DNA of 64,000 nucleotides from Sphingomonas kyeonggiensis (GCF_014204495.1 NZ_JACHLN010000003.1:434001-498000); one strand, 5' to 3'. Shown: positions 26,865 through 37,046, numbered from the stretch's first letter. The notes: a model not told the origin generated them from the letters alone. Program-made: numbers and translations.

Positions 26865-28420
26865 CTCCCCGCGATCGGCATGTGAGAAATGGCGCGGCCC
26901 GCCGCCTTGCCGGTCATCGCCCCCTTGTCGACCGCGATCACGCCGTTGACCACCACGGTCTGCACACCGGCCGCGAGCAGCGCGGGCTGCTCATAGGTGG
27001 CACGCGAGGCATAGGTCCTGGGATCGAACACCACGACATCGGCATAGGCGCCACTGCGCAGATGCCCTCGCCCGGTCAGCCCGAAGGTGTCGGCGGTCAG
27101 CGACGAGCTGCGCTCGATGAACTGGCGCAGCGTGATGACATGGTCGGTCTTGACGTACTTGTCATACTTGCGCGCGAACGAGCCATAGACGCGCGGATGG
27201 CCGCCCGAGGCGTCCGACCCGGTCATCACCCAGGGCTGCTGCATGAAGGCGGCGATATCGGCCTCGCTCTGGTTGAACGACACGGTGCCGGGATCGCCGA
27301 TGCGGATCACCGCGATCGCGGCATCGACCGGCGACAGGTTCATTTCCTTGGCGACGGCATCGAGATAGCGGTTCTTGTACTTGCCCTCGACGATCAGCAG
27401 CTTGTCCGCCCCGCCGCGCTTGCGCAGGTTCTCGACCATGCCGGCATGCATCTTCTCGGCAAGCGACGGATCGTCGAAGCGCTTGAGCAGGGCCGGACGC
27501 CCGCCATCCTGCGCCCAGAGGGGCACCAGCGAGGCGACCAGGCTCGTGCCCGATGCCGACCAGGGATATTGGTTGGCGGTCACCTTCTCGCCGCGGGCAC
27601 GCGCGGCGTTGATCGTCGCGATGATCTTGGGCGCTTCGCCCTGCACATCGACGCCGAGCGCCTTGATATGGCTGATATGCGCGGGCAGCCCGCCCTCGCG
27701 GCCGATGCGGATCGCCTCGTCGATCGCCGCCACCAGACCGACGGTGTAGCTGCTCTCGTCGCGGATATGGCTGTCATAGCTGCCGCCGCGCTTGCCGGCT
27801 TCCTTGGCCAGCTCGATGACCTCCTCGGTCTTCGCGAAGCTCTGCGGCGCGTAGAAAAGACCGGTCGAGAGGCCGAGCGCACCCTGGCACATCGCCGAGG
27901 CGACCAGCCCCTTCATCCTGGCCAGCTCTTCCGGCGTCGGCGCGCGATTGTCCTCGCCAACCACCTTCTCGCGGATCGCCCCGAAGCCGACCCAGGCGGC
28001 ATAGTTGATGCCCACCGGCTTGGTCGCAGCACTGCCGAGCACCTTGGCGACGTCGGGATCGCCGCCGCCATCATTGCCGATGAACGCAGTGGTGACGCCC
28101 TGCATCAGGAAGGCCGGGACCAGCCGCTTGGCCTGGTCGTCCGAGGCAAGATCGCCGCCCATATGGGTGTGCGGATCGATGAAGCCGGGCGCGACGATCA
28201 TGCCCTTGGCATCGATGATCCGCGCAGCGGTGACGTTCGCGCGCTTGCTGACCGAGACGATCTCATCACCCCGGATCGCCACGTCCCCGACGAACGGCGC
28301 ATCCGAGCCGGTGTAGATCGTGCCGCCCCGGATCAGCAGGTCCACCTTCTGCGGCGGGAGCGGCGCGGCGGCGGCTCCCAGTGAGACAGCGGCAATCCCC
28401 AGCAGCAGCGCGACCTTCAT
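26855..28420 (-). CDS. N-acyl-D-amino-acid deacylase (D-aminoacylase family), exported
   Basis: Predicted zinc amidohydrolase removing an acyl group from N-acyl-D-amino acids. The 521-residue protein has a signal peptide (MKVALLLGIAAVSLG, ending AAA), HxH in DPHTHMGGDL near residue 85, the QGALGLSTGL loop near 185, HISHIK near 250, and the catalytic aspartate in MTGSDASGGHPR near 400. ATG 28420 is chosen because it overlaps the dgcA stop (ATGA); a start four codons earlier would give a longer overlap. It belongs to a five-gene set under a LysR regulator. A role in generating or recycling free D-amino acids fits the neighbours. Dihydropyrimidinase-like alternatives are less likely. Confidence 0.85.
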   Translation of the reverse strand: MKVALLLGIAAVSLGAAAAPLPPQKVDLLIRGGTIYTGSDAPFVGDVAIRGDEIVSVSKRANVTAARIIDAKGMIVAPGFIDPHTHMGGDLASDDQAKRLVPAFLMQGVTTAFIGNDGGGDPDVAKVLGSAATKPVGINYAAWVGFGAIREKVVGEDNRAPTPEELARMKGLVASAMCQGALGLSTGLFYAPQSFAKTEEVIELAKEAGKRGGSYDSHIRDESSYTVGLVAAIDEAIRIGREGGLPAHISHIKALGVDVQGEAPKIIATINAARARGEKVTANQYPWSASGTSLVASLVPLWAQDGGRPALLKRFDDPSLAEKMHAGMVENLRKRGGADKLLIVEGKYKNRYLDAVAKEMNLSPVDAAIAVIRIGDPGTVSFNQSEADIAAFMQQPWVMTGSDASGGHPRVYGSFARKYDKYVKTDHVITLRQFIERSSSLTADTFGLTGRGHLRSGAYADVVVFDPRTYASRATYEQPALLAAGVQTVVVNGVIAVDKGAMTGKAAGRAISHMPIAGRCN

Positions 28421-29406
28421 GGCGTTCCCCAAAATCCTTTGATGGGCGGATACAGCGTGCCGTCCCGGTCCTCGACACCGCCCGGATGATCCTTGGCGAG
28501 CCAGAGGGGACCGTCAAGGTCGGCGAAATCGGACATGCGGGCGATGTGCAGCGCGGCCGCGATCGACAGCGACGAGCTGACCATGCAGCCGGTCATCAGC
28601 CCCAGCCCGCGCGCTCGGGCGGCGTTGGCGAGGCGCAGCCCCTCGGTGAGCCCGCCCGCCTTGTCGAGCTTGACGTTCACCACCTCGTAGCGGCGCGCGA
28701 CCACGTCCAGCTCCGCGCTGGTGTGGATGGACTCGTCCGCGGCAATCGGCACGCGGTGCTCGAACGCCTCGAGGCAGGCATCGATCTCGGCCGAGACAGG
28801 CTGCTCGAGCAGATCGACCCGCAGCTCCGCCAACACCGGCTGCATCGCCTCGACCAGCCGCGCGTCCCAGCTCTCATTGGGATCGACGATCAGCCTGGAA
28901 TCCGGCGCGGCATTGCGGACCGCGCGGATCTGCGCATCGGGCAGGCGCCCATCGACCTTCACCTTGAGCAAGGGCGCTGCGGCGGCACGGCGCGCGGCGA
29001 CGCCCATCATCATCGGCGTGTCGATCACGATGGTGAGCGCGCTGGCGAGCGGCCCCGGCTCGGGCGCGCCGATCAGCTCGGCGACGCTCCTGCCCGCCTC
29101 CCGCGCCTCAAGATCCCACAGTGCACAGTCGACTGCGTTGCGAGCCGCACCCGCCGGCAGCAGCGACAGCAATTCCTCGCGCCCGGCGCCGGCCTCGATC
29201 GCCGGGCGGATGCCCTCGATCGCCTCCAACGAGCTCTCGACGCTTTCCCCATAGCGGGCATAGGGCACGCCCTCGCCCCGCCCTTCCAGCGCCCCCGCGC
29301 GGATCGTGACCGTGACCAAATCGGCCTCGGTCTTCACCCCGCGCGAGATGCGGAAAGGCCTGGTCAGGAGGAAGCGGTCGTGACGGGCCGCGAGACTTCG
29401 GTGCAT
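28417..29406 (-). CDS. dgcA: Enolase-superfamily dipeptide epimerase / N-acetyl-D-glutamate racemase (DgcA-like)
   Basis: The 329-residue protein is in the muconate-lactonizing subgroup of the enolase superfamily. Catalytic lysines are in LLKVKVDG near residue 155 and NVKLDKAGG near 255; metal ligands are in LIVDPNESW, LLEQP and IAADES. This subgroup includes L-Ala-D/L-Glu epimerases and DgcA, which racemises N-acetyl-D-glutamate. The neighbouring DUF1611 gene supports the DgcA role, but dipeptide epimerase activity on murein peptides cannot be excluded. ATG 29406 is the only usable start before the fold and overlaps dgcN by 43 bases, an unusually long coupling. Confidence 0.83.
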   Translation of the reverse strand: MHRSLAARHDRFLLTRPFRISRGVKTEADLVTVTIRAGALEGRGEGVPYARYGESVESSLEAIEGIRPAIEAGAGREELLSLLPAGAARNAVDCALWDLEAREAGRSVAELIGAPEPGPLASALTIVIDTPMMMGVAARRAAAAPLLKVKVDGRLPDAQIRAVRNAAPDSRLIVDPNESWDARLVEAMQPVLAELRVDLLEQPVSAEIDACLEAFEHRVPIAADESIHTSAELDVVARRYEVVNVKLDKAGGLTEGLRLANAARARGLGLMTGCMVSSSLSIAAALHIARMSDFADLDGPLWLAKDHPGGVEDRDGTLYPPIKGFWGTP

Positions 29407-30398
29407 AGCAATTCGTCGATGATCGCCTCGACCCCGAAGGCGATCGGATCGGTGCAGGGAAGTCCAAGCTCGGCCTCGATCCGCCGGCACAAGGCCTCGG
29501 CCTCAGCCTTCTCCATGCGGGAGGTATTGAGGCAGACGCCAACGGCGCGAACGTTCGGGCTGGTAAGGCGTGCGGTCTGGAGATTGGCCTCCAGGCATTC
29601 CTTCAGCCCCGGCAGCGCACGGCCCGGAATGCCGCGCATATGGCTGCGGCTCGGATCGTGGCAGAGGATCAGCGCCTCGGGCTGGGCGCCGTGAAGCAGG
29701 CCGGTCGAGACCCCGGCGAAGCTCGGGTGGAACAGCGAGCCCTGACCCTCGATCACATCCCAGCCGCCATCGGTGCGCTCGGGCGCAAGCGCCTCGATCC
29801 CGCCCGATATGAAATCGGCGACGACCGCATCGATCGGCACACCCGATCCCGCGATCAGGATGCCGGTCTGGCCCGTCGCGCGGAAATCGGCCTTCTCGCC
29901 CCGCGCCTTGAGCGCATCGGCGATGGCGATCGTGGTGTACATCTTGCCGACCGAGCAATCGGTGCCGACGGTGAGGATGCGGCGGCCGGCGCGCGCATAG
30001 CCATTGCCCACCTTCATGTCCGCCGGCGGATCGCGCACGTCGAACAGCTGCAGGTTCTTCTCCCGGGCCAGTGCGGCCAGCTCGGGCACGTCGCGCAGCC
30101 GCTGGTGGAGACCGGCGGCGATGTTCATGCCCGCATTGAGCGCGGCCATCGCATCGCGGACCAGGTCACCGCCCATGACGCCGCCCGAATTGGCAATGCC
30201 GAGCACGAGCGTCTTCGCGCCCGCCGCAGCGCCTTCCTCGATGGTCATGCGCGGCAGGCCGAGCGTGAGGGTGGAATCGTCGTGGCGGAACTCACCCACG
30301 CAATCGTGCCGCCGGAATTCGGCGAGGCCGCGCGAGGTCTTGATGCCTACGAAGTCGGTGCTGTGACCGAGGTAAAGGAGGTAAGGTGCCGGTATCAT
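29364..30398 (-). CDS. dgcN: DUF1611 family protein, DgcN-like
   Basis: A 344-residue protein of the DUF1611 family. It carries a P-loop-like GTDCSVGKMYTT near residue 145 and the conserved ATGQTGILIAGSGVPIDA stretch near 175. Homologues called DgcN act with DgcA in D-glutamate catabolism, where DgcN is reported to N-acetylate D-glutamate before racemisation. Gene order LysR-DUF1611-enolase matches that system. It starts 94 bases after the LysR gene, and GATAACGCTATC, a near-palindrome four bases ahead of the ATG, could be a regulator site. Function is by homology and context only. Confidence 0.82.
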   Translation of the reverse strand: MIPAPYLLYLGHSTDFVGIKTSRGLAEFRRHDCVGEFRHDDSTLTLGLPRMTIEEGAAAGAKTLVLGIANSGGVMGGDLVRDAMAALNAGMNIAAGLHQRLRDVPELAALAREKNLQLFDVRDPPADMKVGNGYARAGRRILTVGTDCSVGKMYTTIAIADALKARGEKADFRATGQTGILIAGSGVPIDAVVADFISGGIEALAPERTDGGWDVIEGQGSLFHPSFAGVSTGLLHGAQPEALILCHDPSRSHMRGIPGRALPGLKECLEANLQTARLTSPNVRAVGVCLNTSRMEKAEAEALCRRIEAELGLPCTDPIAFGVEAIIDELLCTEVSRPVTTASS

Positions 30399-30492
30399 TG
30401 GGTGATAACGCTATCGCTCCGCATCCGGCACCGCGCATAGCGAGTCGGCGCCTCGGCATAGCCAGCCGTTATGGCAGCCTAAGGGCTTGCCC

Positions 30493-31374
30493 TTAGGCGT
30501 CGATCACCTTGGCCAGCGTCTTGAGGAAATCGGTGGCCAGCGCCGTCGGCGGGCGGTTGAGCAGGAACATCGCATGGACGTCGAAGGTGAGCTGCGGCTT
30601 GAGCGGCCGCATCGACAGGCCCGGGACGAGCGAGGCCTGCGCCGTGAAGCTGTCCACCACCGTCATGCCCACGCCCTGCGCGACCAGGGCGGTGGCGATG
30701 TAGAAGGTCCGCGCCGAGATCACTTCGTCGAGATCGAGTTCCAGCCGCGCGCATTCCTGGCTGAACAGCTGGCCGATCGGGCCCGAATTGGCGAGGCTGA
30801 TGAACGGGCGGCCCCGGAGCCGCTCCAGCTCGATGCGCGGCGGCGCATCGGGCATGTCCTCCTCGCGATAGAGCACCACCAGCTCGCCCTCGCCCAGCCA
30901 GCGATGGCCGATCGGCGCGGCATGCGGCACTTCGTACGCGATCGCGACATCGGTCTCGCGCTCGTAGAGCTTGCGCAGCAGATCGTCGTGATGGACGGTC
31001 TGCAGGTCGAAGCGCACGCCTTCATGCCCACGCATGAAGCGCGCGACGGCGGTGGGCAGCGCGTTGAGCGCCAGGCTGGGCAGGGCCGAGACCTTGAGCA
31101 TGCCGCCGGCACCGCGCTTCAGGTTCCGCCCCGCTTCACGCAGCGCATAGACGCGGTCCTGGATCTCCGAGACTTCGGTGAACAGCGTATGCGCGTCCTC
31201 GGTGGGGACGAGCCGGCCATTGGTGCGGTGGAAAAGCTGGAAGCCGAGCAGGCTCTCGGCATGGCGCAGCATCTTCGACACCGAAGGCTGCGAGACGTTG
31301 AGCGCACGCGCCGCGCCGCTCACCGAGCCGTTGACATATACCGCGTGAAAGATCTCGATGTGGCGCAAGTTCAT
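30493..31374 (-). CDS. LysR-family transcriptional regulator
   Basis: The 293-residue protein has an N-terminal winged helix-turn-helix (MNLRHIEIFHAVYVNGSVSGAAR... SQPSVSKMLRHAESLLG, residues 1-60) and a periplasmic-binding-protein-like effector domain. ATG 31374 opens the canonical NLRHIEIF sequence; a start three codons earlier is possible. It precedes dgcN, dgcA, a D-aminoacylase and a symporter on the same strand, so it is the likely activator of D-amino-acid use, and resembles regulators of arginine/opine or D-glutamate genes. Being co-directional rather than divergent is less usual for a LysR gene. Confidence 0.88.
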   Translation of the reverse strand: MNLRHIEIFHAVYVNGSVSGAARALNVSQPSVSKMLRHAESLLGFQLFHRTNGRLVPTEDAHTLFTEVSEIQDRVYALREAGRNLKRGAGGMLKVSALPSLALNALPTAVARFMRGHEGVRFDLQTVHHDDLLRKLYERETDVAIAYEVPHAAPIGHRWLGEGELVVLYREEDMPDAPPRIELERLRGRPFISLANSGPIGQLFSQECARLELDLDEVISARTFYIATALVAQGVGMTVVDSFTAQASLVPGLSMRPLKPQLTFDVHAMFLLNRPPTALATDFLKTLAKVIDA

Positions 31375-31422
31375 TGCGCGCAAACTATAGTGGTTTGGAA
31401 AAAGGGAAAGGCCCCGCTGTCT

Positions 31423-31443
31423 CCCCTCCCTTCCAGGGAGGGG
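31423..31443. repeat. CCCCTCCCT palindrome at end of hutC
   Basis: Perfect nine-base stem with a TCC loop, four bases before the end of hutC and 48 bases upstream of the LysR start. It is the same unit as at 20521, 20648, 54288 and 54389. It may act as the hut operon terminator. Confidence 0.6.
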
Positions 31444-31447
31444 AATT

Positions 31448-32140
31448 TCAGCCCCCCGGCGTGAACTCCGCGACCAGATCGTAGCGATCGCCCGGGAAGG
31501 TCTGGCGGACGAAGGTCACCGCCCTGCCCGTGCGCCAGGTCCAGCGCTCGACCTGCAGGCAGGCGCTATGCGTATCGAGCTTGAGCCGCTTGGCCAGCGC
31601 GCCGCCCGCGGACACAGCGCGGATGCGGTGGCGTGCGTCGGTCCAGGGGACGTGGTGGAGCAACCAGGAGCCCGGCGCCTCGGTCTCGAACGTGTCGGCG
31701 CGGGGCACCGGTACCGTGTCGAGCGCGATCAGCCGGCGCTCGAGCGCGAAGGGCTGGCCACCGGCGAAATGCACGCCCTCGATCAGCAGGGCCGGCGCCG
31801 GGATGCCGGAGACTTCGATGTCCGGATCGCGGTTGACCACGCGGCAGGTGTCGAGCTCCCAGCCATAGGCCTCGCCGCGCGCTTCGATCAGCTGGGCGAG
31901 GTCGGGCACCTCGAGCACCGCGGCATGGACCTTGGGCTGGGCGACGAACGAGCCGACCTTGCGGCGGCGCTCGATCAGCCCGGCATGGGCGAGCCGCTCC
32001 AGCGCCTTGCTCACCGTGGCGCGGGCGCAGCCATATTGCGCGACCAGCTCATGTTCGAACGGGATGCGATCGCCGGGGCGCAACTCGCCCGAGCGGATGC
32101 GATCCTCGATGTCCGAGCGGATGCGTTCCTGGAGCGTCAC
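31448..32140 (-). CDS. hutC: HutC, GntR-family repressor of histidine utilisation
   Basis: The 230-residue protein has a GntR winged helix (residues 1-70, EHELVAQYGCARATVSKALERLAHAGLI) and a UTRA effector domain that binds urocanate in known HutC proteins. ATG 32140 overlaps the hutF stop by four bases, so repressor and enzyme are co-expressed. Its likely operator is the perfect 16-bp palindrome between hutF and hutI. The C-terminal RQTFPGDRYDLVAEFTP ending is typical of HutC. Confidence 0.93.
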   Translation of the reverse strand: MTLQERIRSDIEDRIRSGELRPGDRIPFEHELVAQYGCARATVSKALERLAHAGLIERRRKVGSFVAQPKVHAAVLEVPDLAQLIEARGEAYGWELDTCRVVNRDPDIEVSGIPAPALLIEGVHFAGGQPFALERRLIALDTVPVPRADTFETEAPGSWLLHHVPWTDARHRIRAVSAGGALAKRLKLDTHSACLQVERWTWRTGRAVTFVRQTFPGDRYDLVAEFTPGG

Positions 32141-33477
32141 CCGAGCAGGCGCTCCAGGGTTTTGTGATAATGATTAGCAATAACCTCCGCCGCGCGGTGC
32201 CTGCCGCGAACGACTTGCAACTGGCCGGCGCGCCAGACGCAGTCGATCGCGCCGGCGCGGCCGGCGAAGATCCAGCGATCGAGGAAGGTGCCGGCAGTAG
32301 CGCCGGCGAAGCTCGGATGGTCCATGTTCAGGCTCAGGATATCGGCAGGCGCGCCGGGCGCAATCCCGGTTGCGACGCCCAGCGCCTGGCCGGCGCCGGT
32401 TAGCGCCGCGTCGAACAGGGTTTCGCCGACCGAAGCGCCTTCGGGCGAGAGGATCGCGCGGCGGCGGAGCGACAGGCGCTGCGAATATTCGATCGAACGG
32501 AGTTCATGCGCCGCGTCGATCTGGATGTTGGAATCGGTGCCGGTGGCGATCCGCCCGCCGGCCGCCAGATAGCGTTCGGCCGGGAAGATGCCGTCGCCGA
32601 GATTGGCTTCGGTGACCGGGCACAGGCCGGCGACCGCGCCGGAGCGCGCGAGGCGATCGGTCTCGGAGTCATTGAGGTGCGTGGCGTGGATCAGCGTCCA
32701 GCGCGCATCGACCCCGGCATTGTGGAGCAGCCATTCGACCGGGCGCGCGCCGCTCCATTGCTCGCACGCCTCGACTTCCTTGACCTGCTCGGCGGCGTGG
32801 ATGTGGATCGGGCCGTCGGTCAGCGCGGTGACCGCGGCGAGTTCCTCGGGCGTGACCGCGCGCAGCGAATGCGGCGCGACGCCGAGCACGGCATCGGCGG
32901 GCAGCCTGGCGCGGCTCGCCTCGACCAGCCGGGCGAAGCTGTCGATGTCCGAAAGGAAACGCCGCTGACCGGGCTTGGGCAGTCGCCCGCCGAAATCGCT
33001 GTGCGCGTAGAAGACCGGGAGCAGGGTCAGGCCGATACCGGTCTGCTCGGCGGCGTTAATGATTGCGCCGGCGGTCTCGGCCGGATCGGCATAGCGGCCG
33101 CCGTCGACGTCATTGTGGAGATAATGGAATTCGCCGACGCGGGTGTAGCCGGTCTCGAGCATCTCGACATAGGCCTGGGCGGTGATCGCGGCGATATCGT
33201 CGGGGGTGAGCCGATCGAGGAACCGGTACATGATCTCGCGCCAGCTCCAGAAATCATCGTCCGGCCGGCCGCGGCGCTCGCTGAGCCCCGCCATGCCGCG
33301 CTGGAAGCCATGGCTGTGGACATTGCCGAGGCCCGGGATCGCGACGCGGTGGCGCTCGGCGTCGGGCGCGGGATCGCTGCCGGGAAGGACTTCGGCGATG
33401 CGCCCATCGGCGATGCACAGGGTGACGCGCTCGGCCCAGCCGGCGGGGAGCAACGCGGTTTCGAACCAGAGATACAT
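32137..33477 (-). CDS. hutF: Formimidoylglutamate deiminase
   Basis: Hydrolyses N-formimidoyl-L-glutamate to N-formyl-L-glutamate and ammonia. The 446-residue amidohydrolase has zinc ligands in NVHSHGFQ near residue 55, HIHAAEQ near 215, HATHLND near 250 and [10 protein letters not shown] near 305. ATG 33477 is chosen because AGGAGG lies seven bases before it; an upstream ATG at 33495 would place this site inside the gene and touch the operator. Presence of HutF together with HutG defines the five-step route of histidine breakdown, avoiding direct formimidoylglutamase. Divergent from hutI across the operator. Confidence 0.94.
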   Translation of the reverse strand: MYLWFETALLPAGWAERVTLCIADGRIAEVLPGSDPAPDAERHRVAIPGLGNVHSHGFQRGMAGLSERRGRPDDDFWSWREIMYRFLDRLTPDDIAAITAQAYVEMLETGYTRVGEFHYLHNDVDGGRYADPAETAGAIINAAEQTGIGLTLLPVFYAHSDFGGRLPKPGQRRFLSDIDSFARLVEASRARLPADAVLGVAPHSLRAVTPEELAAVTALTDGPIHIHAAEQVKEVEACEQWSGARPVEWLLHNAGVDARWTLIHATHLNDSETDRLARSGAVAGLCPVTEANLGDGIFPAERYLAAGGRIATGTDSNIQIDAAHELRSIEYSQRLSLRRRAILSPEGASVGETLFDAALTGAGQALGVATGIAPGAPADILSLNMDHPSFAGATAGTFLDRWIFAGRAGAIDCVWRAGQLQVVRGRHRAAEVIANHYHKTLERLLG

Positions 33478-33494
33478 GCAAGGCCTCCTGCGCA

Positions 33495-33510
33495 TTATGT
33501 CTAGACATAA
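33495..33510. promoter_or_regulatory. Perfect 16-bp palindrome, probable HutC operator
   Basis: TTATGTCTAGACATAA is its own reverse complement. It lies 18 bases upstream of hutF and 27 bases upstream of hutI, so one bound repressor could block both divergent transcripts. GntR/HutC operators are palindromes with ATGT...ACAT half-sites, which this matches. Confidence 0.8.
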
Positions 33511-33536
33511 CTCAAGCCACAGGCAAGGATGCGCGC

Positions 33537-34718
33537 ATGGATCGACTCTGGACCAACGCACGGATCGCGACGATGGCGGGGCCTGGCCTCGGCATGATCG
33601 AGCGGGGTGCGGTGGCGGCCCGGGACGGGCGGATCGCCTGGGTCGGGCCCGCAAGTGAGGCGCCCACGGCTGCAGAGACGATCGACTGCGAAGGCCGCTG
33701 GATCACCCCCGGCCTGGTCGATTGCCACACCCACCTGGTCCATGGCGGCGACCGCGCGCAGGAATTCGAACTGCGGTTGCAGGGCGCCAGCTATGAGGCA
33801 ATTGCGCGTGCCGGCGGCGGGATCGTCTCGACGATGCGCGCCACGCGCGAAGCCGGCGAGGCCGATCTCGTCGCCAGTGCCCTGCCCCGGCTCGACGCGC
33901 TGATCGCCGAGGGCGCGACCACGGTCGAGGTGAAGTCGGGCTATGGCCTGTCGCTCGACGGCGAGCTGAAGATGCTGCGCGCGGCCCGGGCGCTGGGCGA
34001 TGAACGCCCGGTGCGGATCGCGACAACCTTCCTCGGCACGCATGCCCTGCCGCCCGAATATGCCGACGACCGCACCGGCTATGTCGATCTGGTCTGCGAC
34101 GAGATGATCCCGGCGCTGGGCGGCCTGGCCGACGCGGTCGATGCGTTCTGCGAAGGGATCGGCTTCACCCCCGACGAGACCCGGCGCGTGTTCGAGGCTG
34201 CAAGGGCGCATGGCCTGCGCGTGAAGCTCCACGCCGAGCAGCTCTCCAACCAGCATGGTGCGGCGCTGGCGGCTTCGTACGATGCACTGTCGGCGGACCA
34301 TCTCGAATATCTCGATGACGCGGGCATCGCGGCAATGGCCAAAGCCGGCACGGTCGCGACCCTGCTCCCGGGCGCCTATTACTTCGTCCGCGAGACGAAA
34401 CTGCCGCCGATCCAGGCGCTGCGCGACGCCGGCGTTCCGATCGCGCTGGCGACCGACTGCAACCCCGGCACCTCGCCGCTCACCAGCCTGCTGCTCGTCA
34501 TGAACATGGGCGCGACGCTGTTTCGCCTCACCGTCGAGGAATGCCTGGCCGGTGTAACCCGCGAGGCGGCGCGCGCGCTGGGGCTGCAAACCGAAATCGG
34601 CACAATCGAACCCGGCAAGTCCTGTGACCTCGCGATCTGGGACATCGAGCGGCCGGCCGAGCTTGTCTATCGCATGGGGCTGAACCCGCTCCATGCCCGT
34701 ATTTGGAAGGGCGTATGA
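33537..34718 (+). CDS. hutI: Imidazolonepropionase
   Basis: Hydrolyses 4-imidazolone-5-propanoate to N-formimidoyl-L-glutamate. At 393 residues it has the usual length, with metal ligands in [13 protein letters not shown] near residue 65, KLHAEQLSN near 232 and ATDCNPGTS near 305. It is the first gene of hutI-hutH-hutG-hutU, with four-base overlaps throughout, and is divergent from hutF. Expression is probably controlled by HutC at the intervening palindrome. Confidence 0.95.
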   Translation: MDRLWTNARIATMAGPGLGMIERGAVAARDGRIAWVGPASEAPTAAETIDCEGRWITPGLVDCHTHLVHGGDRAQEFELRLQGASYEAIARAGGGIVSTMRATREAGEADLVASALPRLDALIAEGATTVEVKSGYGLSLDGELKMLRAARALGDERPVRIATTFLGTHALPPEYADDRTGYVDLVCDEMIPALGGLADAVDAFCEGIGFTPDETRRVFEAARAHGLRVKLHAEQLSNQHGAALAASYDALSADHLEYLDDAGIAAMAKAGTVATLLPGAYYFVRETKLPPIQALRDAGVPIALATDCNPGTSPLTSLLLVMNMGATLFRLTVEECLAGVTREAARALGLQTEIGTIEPGKSCDLAIWDIERPAELVYRMGLNPLHARIWKGV

Positions 34719-36244
34719 CCGAGATTCTCCTGATCCCCGGCGACGTGCCGCTGGCCGAGTGGCGCGCGATCTGGCGCGGCGCAGTGCCCAGGCTCGACCC
34801 CGCCAGCGCCCCGCGCATCGCCGAGAGCGCGGCCGCGGTCGCCCGCATCCTCGCGCATGGCGCGCCGGTCTATGGGATCAACACCGGCTTCGGGAAGCTT
34901 GCCAGCGTCAAGATCGAGGCGGAGGACCTCGCGACGCTCCAGCGCAACATCGTGCTGAGCCACGCCGCCGGCATCGGCGCGCCCTCGCCCGCCCCGGTCG
35001 TCCGACTGATGATGGCGCTCAAACTCGCCAGCCTCGCCCAGGGCGCCTCGGGCGTGCAGCCCGCCACCGTCGCGCTGCTCGAGGCGATGCTCGCCAAGGG
35101 CCTCACGCCGGTGGTGCCCAGCCAGGGATCGGTCGGCGCCAGCGGCGACCTTGCCCCGCTTTCGCACATGGCCGCGACGATGATCGGCGTCGGCTCGATC
35201 GAAATCGATGGCCGCGTGCTGCCCGCCGAACAGGCATTGGCCGAAGCCGGCCTCGCCCCGGTGACGCTCGGGCCCAAGGAGGGCCTCGCCCTGCTCAACG
35301 GCACCCAATTCTCCACCGCCAATGCCCTTGCCGGCCTGTTCGAGACCGAGACGCTGTTCCAGGCAGCGCTGGTCACCGGCGCGCTGTCGACCGAGGCAGC
35401 CAAGGGCACTGACGCACCCTTCGATCCGCGCATTCACCAGCTGCGCCGCCATCCCGGCCAGATCGTCGTCGGCGCGACGCTGCGCACGCTGATGGCCGGC
35501 TCCGCGATCCGCGCCTCGCACCGCGACGACGATCCGCGCGTGCAGGATCCCTATTGCCTGCGCTGCCAGCCCCAGGTGATGGGCGCGGTGCTCGATCTGC
35601 TGCGCCAGGCCGGCACGACGCTGGAGACCGAAGCGAACGGCGTCAGCGACAATCCGCTGATCTTCCCGGAGACCGACGAGGCGCTGTCGGGCGGCAATTT
35701 CCACGCCGAGCCCGTCGCCTTCGCGGCGGACATGATCGCGCTGGCGATCTGCGAGATCGGTTCGATCGCAGAGCGCCGGATCGCGATGCTGGTCGATCCC
35801 GCCCTGTCCAACCTGCCCGCCTTCCTCACTCCGCAGCCGGGGCTCAATTCGGGCTTCATGATCCCGCAGGTGACCGCCGCCGCACTGGTCTCCGAGAACA
35901 AGCAGCGCGCCACCCCGGCGAGCGTCGATTCGATCCCGACCTCGGCCAATCAGGAAGACCATGTCTCGATGGCCGCGCACGGCGCCCGCCGCCTGCTCGA
36001 CATGGCGGCGAACTGCGCCGGGGTGATCGGCATCGAGCTGCTCGCCGCCGCGCAGGGCTGCGACTTCCATGCCGGGCTCACTTCGTCGGAAGCGCTGGAG
36101 CGGGTCCGCGCCCGCCTTCGCCAGGATGTGCCGACGCTCGACCATGACCGGCATTTCCACCCCGATATCGAAGCCGCGACCGCCTTGGTCCGTGCAGGCG
36201 CGGTGGCCAAGGCGGCGGCGATCGCGCTGCCGGGGGTCGCATGA
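34715..36244 (+). CDS. hutH: Histidine ammonia-lyase
   Basis: Deaminates L-histidine to urocanate. The 509-residue protein has the ASG triad that cyclises to the MIO cofactor at A142-S143-G144 ([12 protein letters not shown]), and Y53 in YGINTGFG, both in the same positions as the Pseudomonas enzyme. ATG 34715 overlaps the hutI stop; a start four codons upstream is unlikely. The C-terminal domain includes [17 protein letters not shown] near residue 410, conserved in histidases. Confidence 0.96.
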   Translation: MTEILLIPGDVPLAEWRAIWRGAVPRLDPASAPRIAESAAAVARILAHGAPVYGINTGFGKLASVKIEAEDLATLQRNIVLSHAAGIGAPSPAPVVRLMMALKLASLAQGASGVQPATVALLEAMLAKGLTPVVPSQGSVGASGDLAPLSHMAATMIGVGSIEIDGRVLPAEQALAEAGLAPVTLGPKEGLALLNGTQFSTANALAGLFETETLFQAALVTGALSTEAAKGTDAPFDPRIHQLRRHPGQIVVGATLRTLMAGSAIRASHRDDDPRVQDPYCLRCQPQVMGAVLDLLRQAGTTLETEANGVSDNPLIFPETDEALSGGNFHAEPVAFAADMIALAICEIGSIAERRIAMLVDPALSNLPAFLTPQPGLNSGFMIPQVTAAALVSENKQRATPASVDSIPTSANQEDHVSMAAHGARRLLDMAANCAGVIGIELLAAAQGCDFHAGLTSSEALERVRARLRQDVPTLDHDRHFHPDIEAATALVRAGAVAKAAAIALPGVA

Positions 36245-37046
36245 GCTGGCTGGAGATCCATCGCGGCGAGGCGCCGCTGATCGTCGCCTTCCCGCACACC
36301 GGCACGGACCTTGCCGATGTCGAGGCGCAGTTCGTCTCGCCCTGGCTGGCGCGCAAGGACGCGGATTGGTGGATCGACCAGCTCTATGACTTCGCCGCCG
36401 GGCTGGGTGCGACGACAATCCGCACCGCCCTCTCCCGCAGCGTGATCGACGTGAACCGCGATCCCTCGGGCGCCTCGCTCTATCCGGGCATGGCGACGAC
36501 CGAGCTTTGCCCCACCACGACCTTCGACAACGAACCGCTCTATCGGGACGGCAATCCCGGCGCGGACGAGATCGCCCGGCGCCGCGTCGCGTATTTCGAT
36601 CCCTATCATGCCGCTATCGAAGCGGAGATCGCCCGCCTCCGCGCGATCCACTCCGGGATCGTCCTCTACGACGCCCATTCGATCCGCAGCCATGTGCCGC
36701 GCCTGTTCGACGGCGAGCTGCCCCAGTTCAACATCGGCACCAACGGCGGCACCACCTGTGCGCCCGCGCTCGCCCCTGCGGTCGAAGCCGCATGCGCGGC
36801 AACACCGTGGAGCCAGGTGACCGACGGCCGCTTTCGCGGGGGCTGGACCACCCGCCATTATGGCCGGCCCGAACAGGGCGTTCACGCCATCCAGATGGAG
36901 CTGGCCTGCCGCGGCTATATCGACGAGCCCGAGGTCTGCGACGAAGCCCATTGGCCGACGCCCTACACCGAAGCTCGTGCCGCCCCGATGCGCGCCGCGC
37001 TGACCCGCATCCTCACCGCCTGCCTCGAATTTGCCGGAGCCCCGGA

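Noticed and set aside
36507-37046. Extended N-terminus for urocanate hydratase inside hutG
   Set aside because: The added 180 residues are Arg/Pro-rich and unlike any urocanase. ATG 37047 gives the standard N-terminus and the normal four-base operon overlap.
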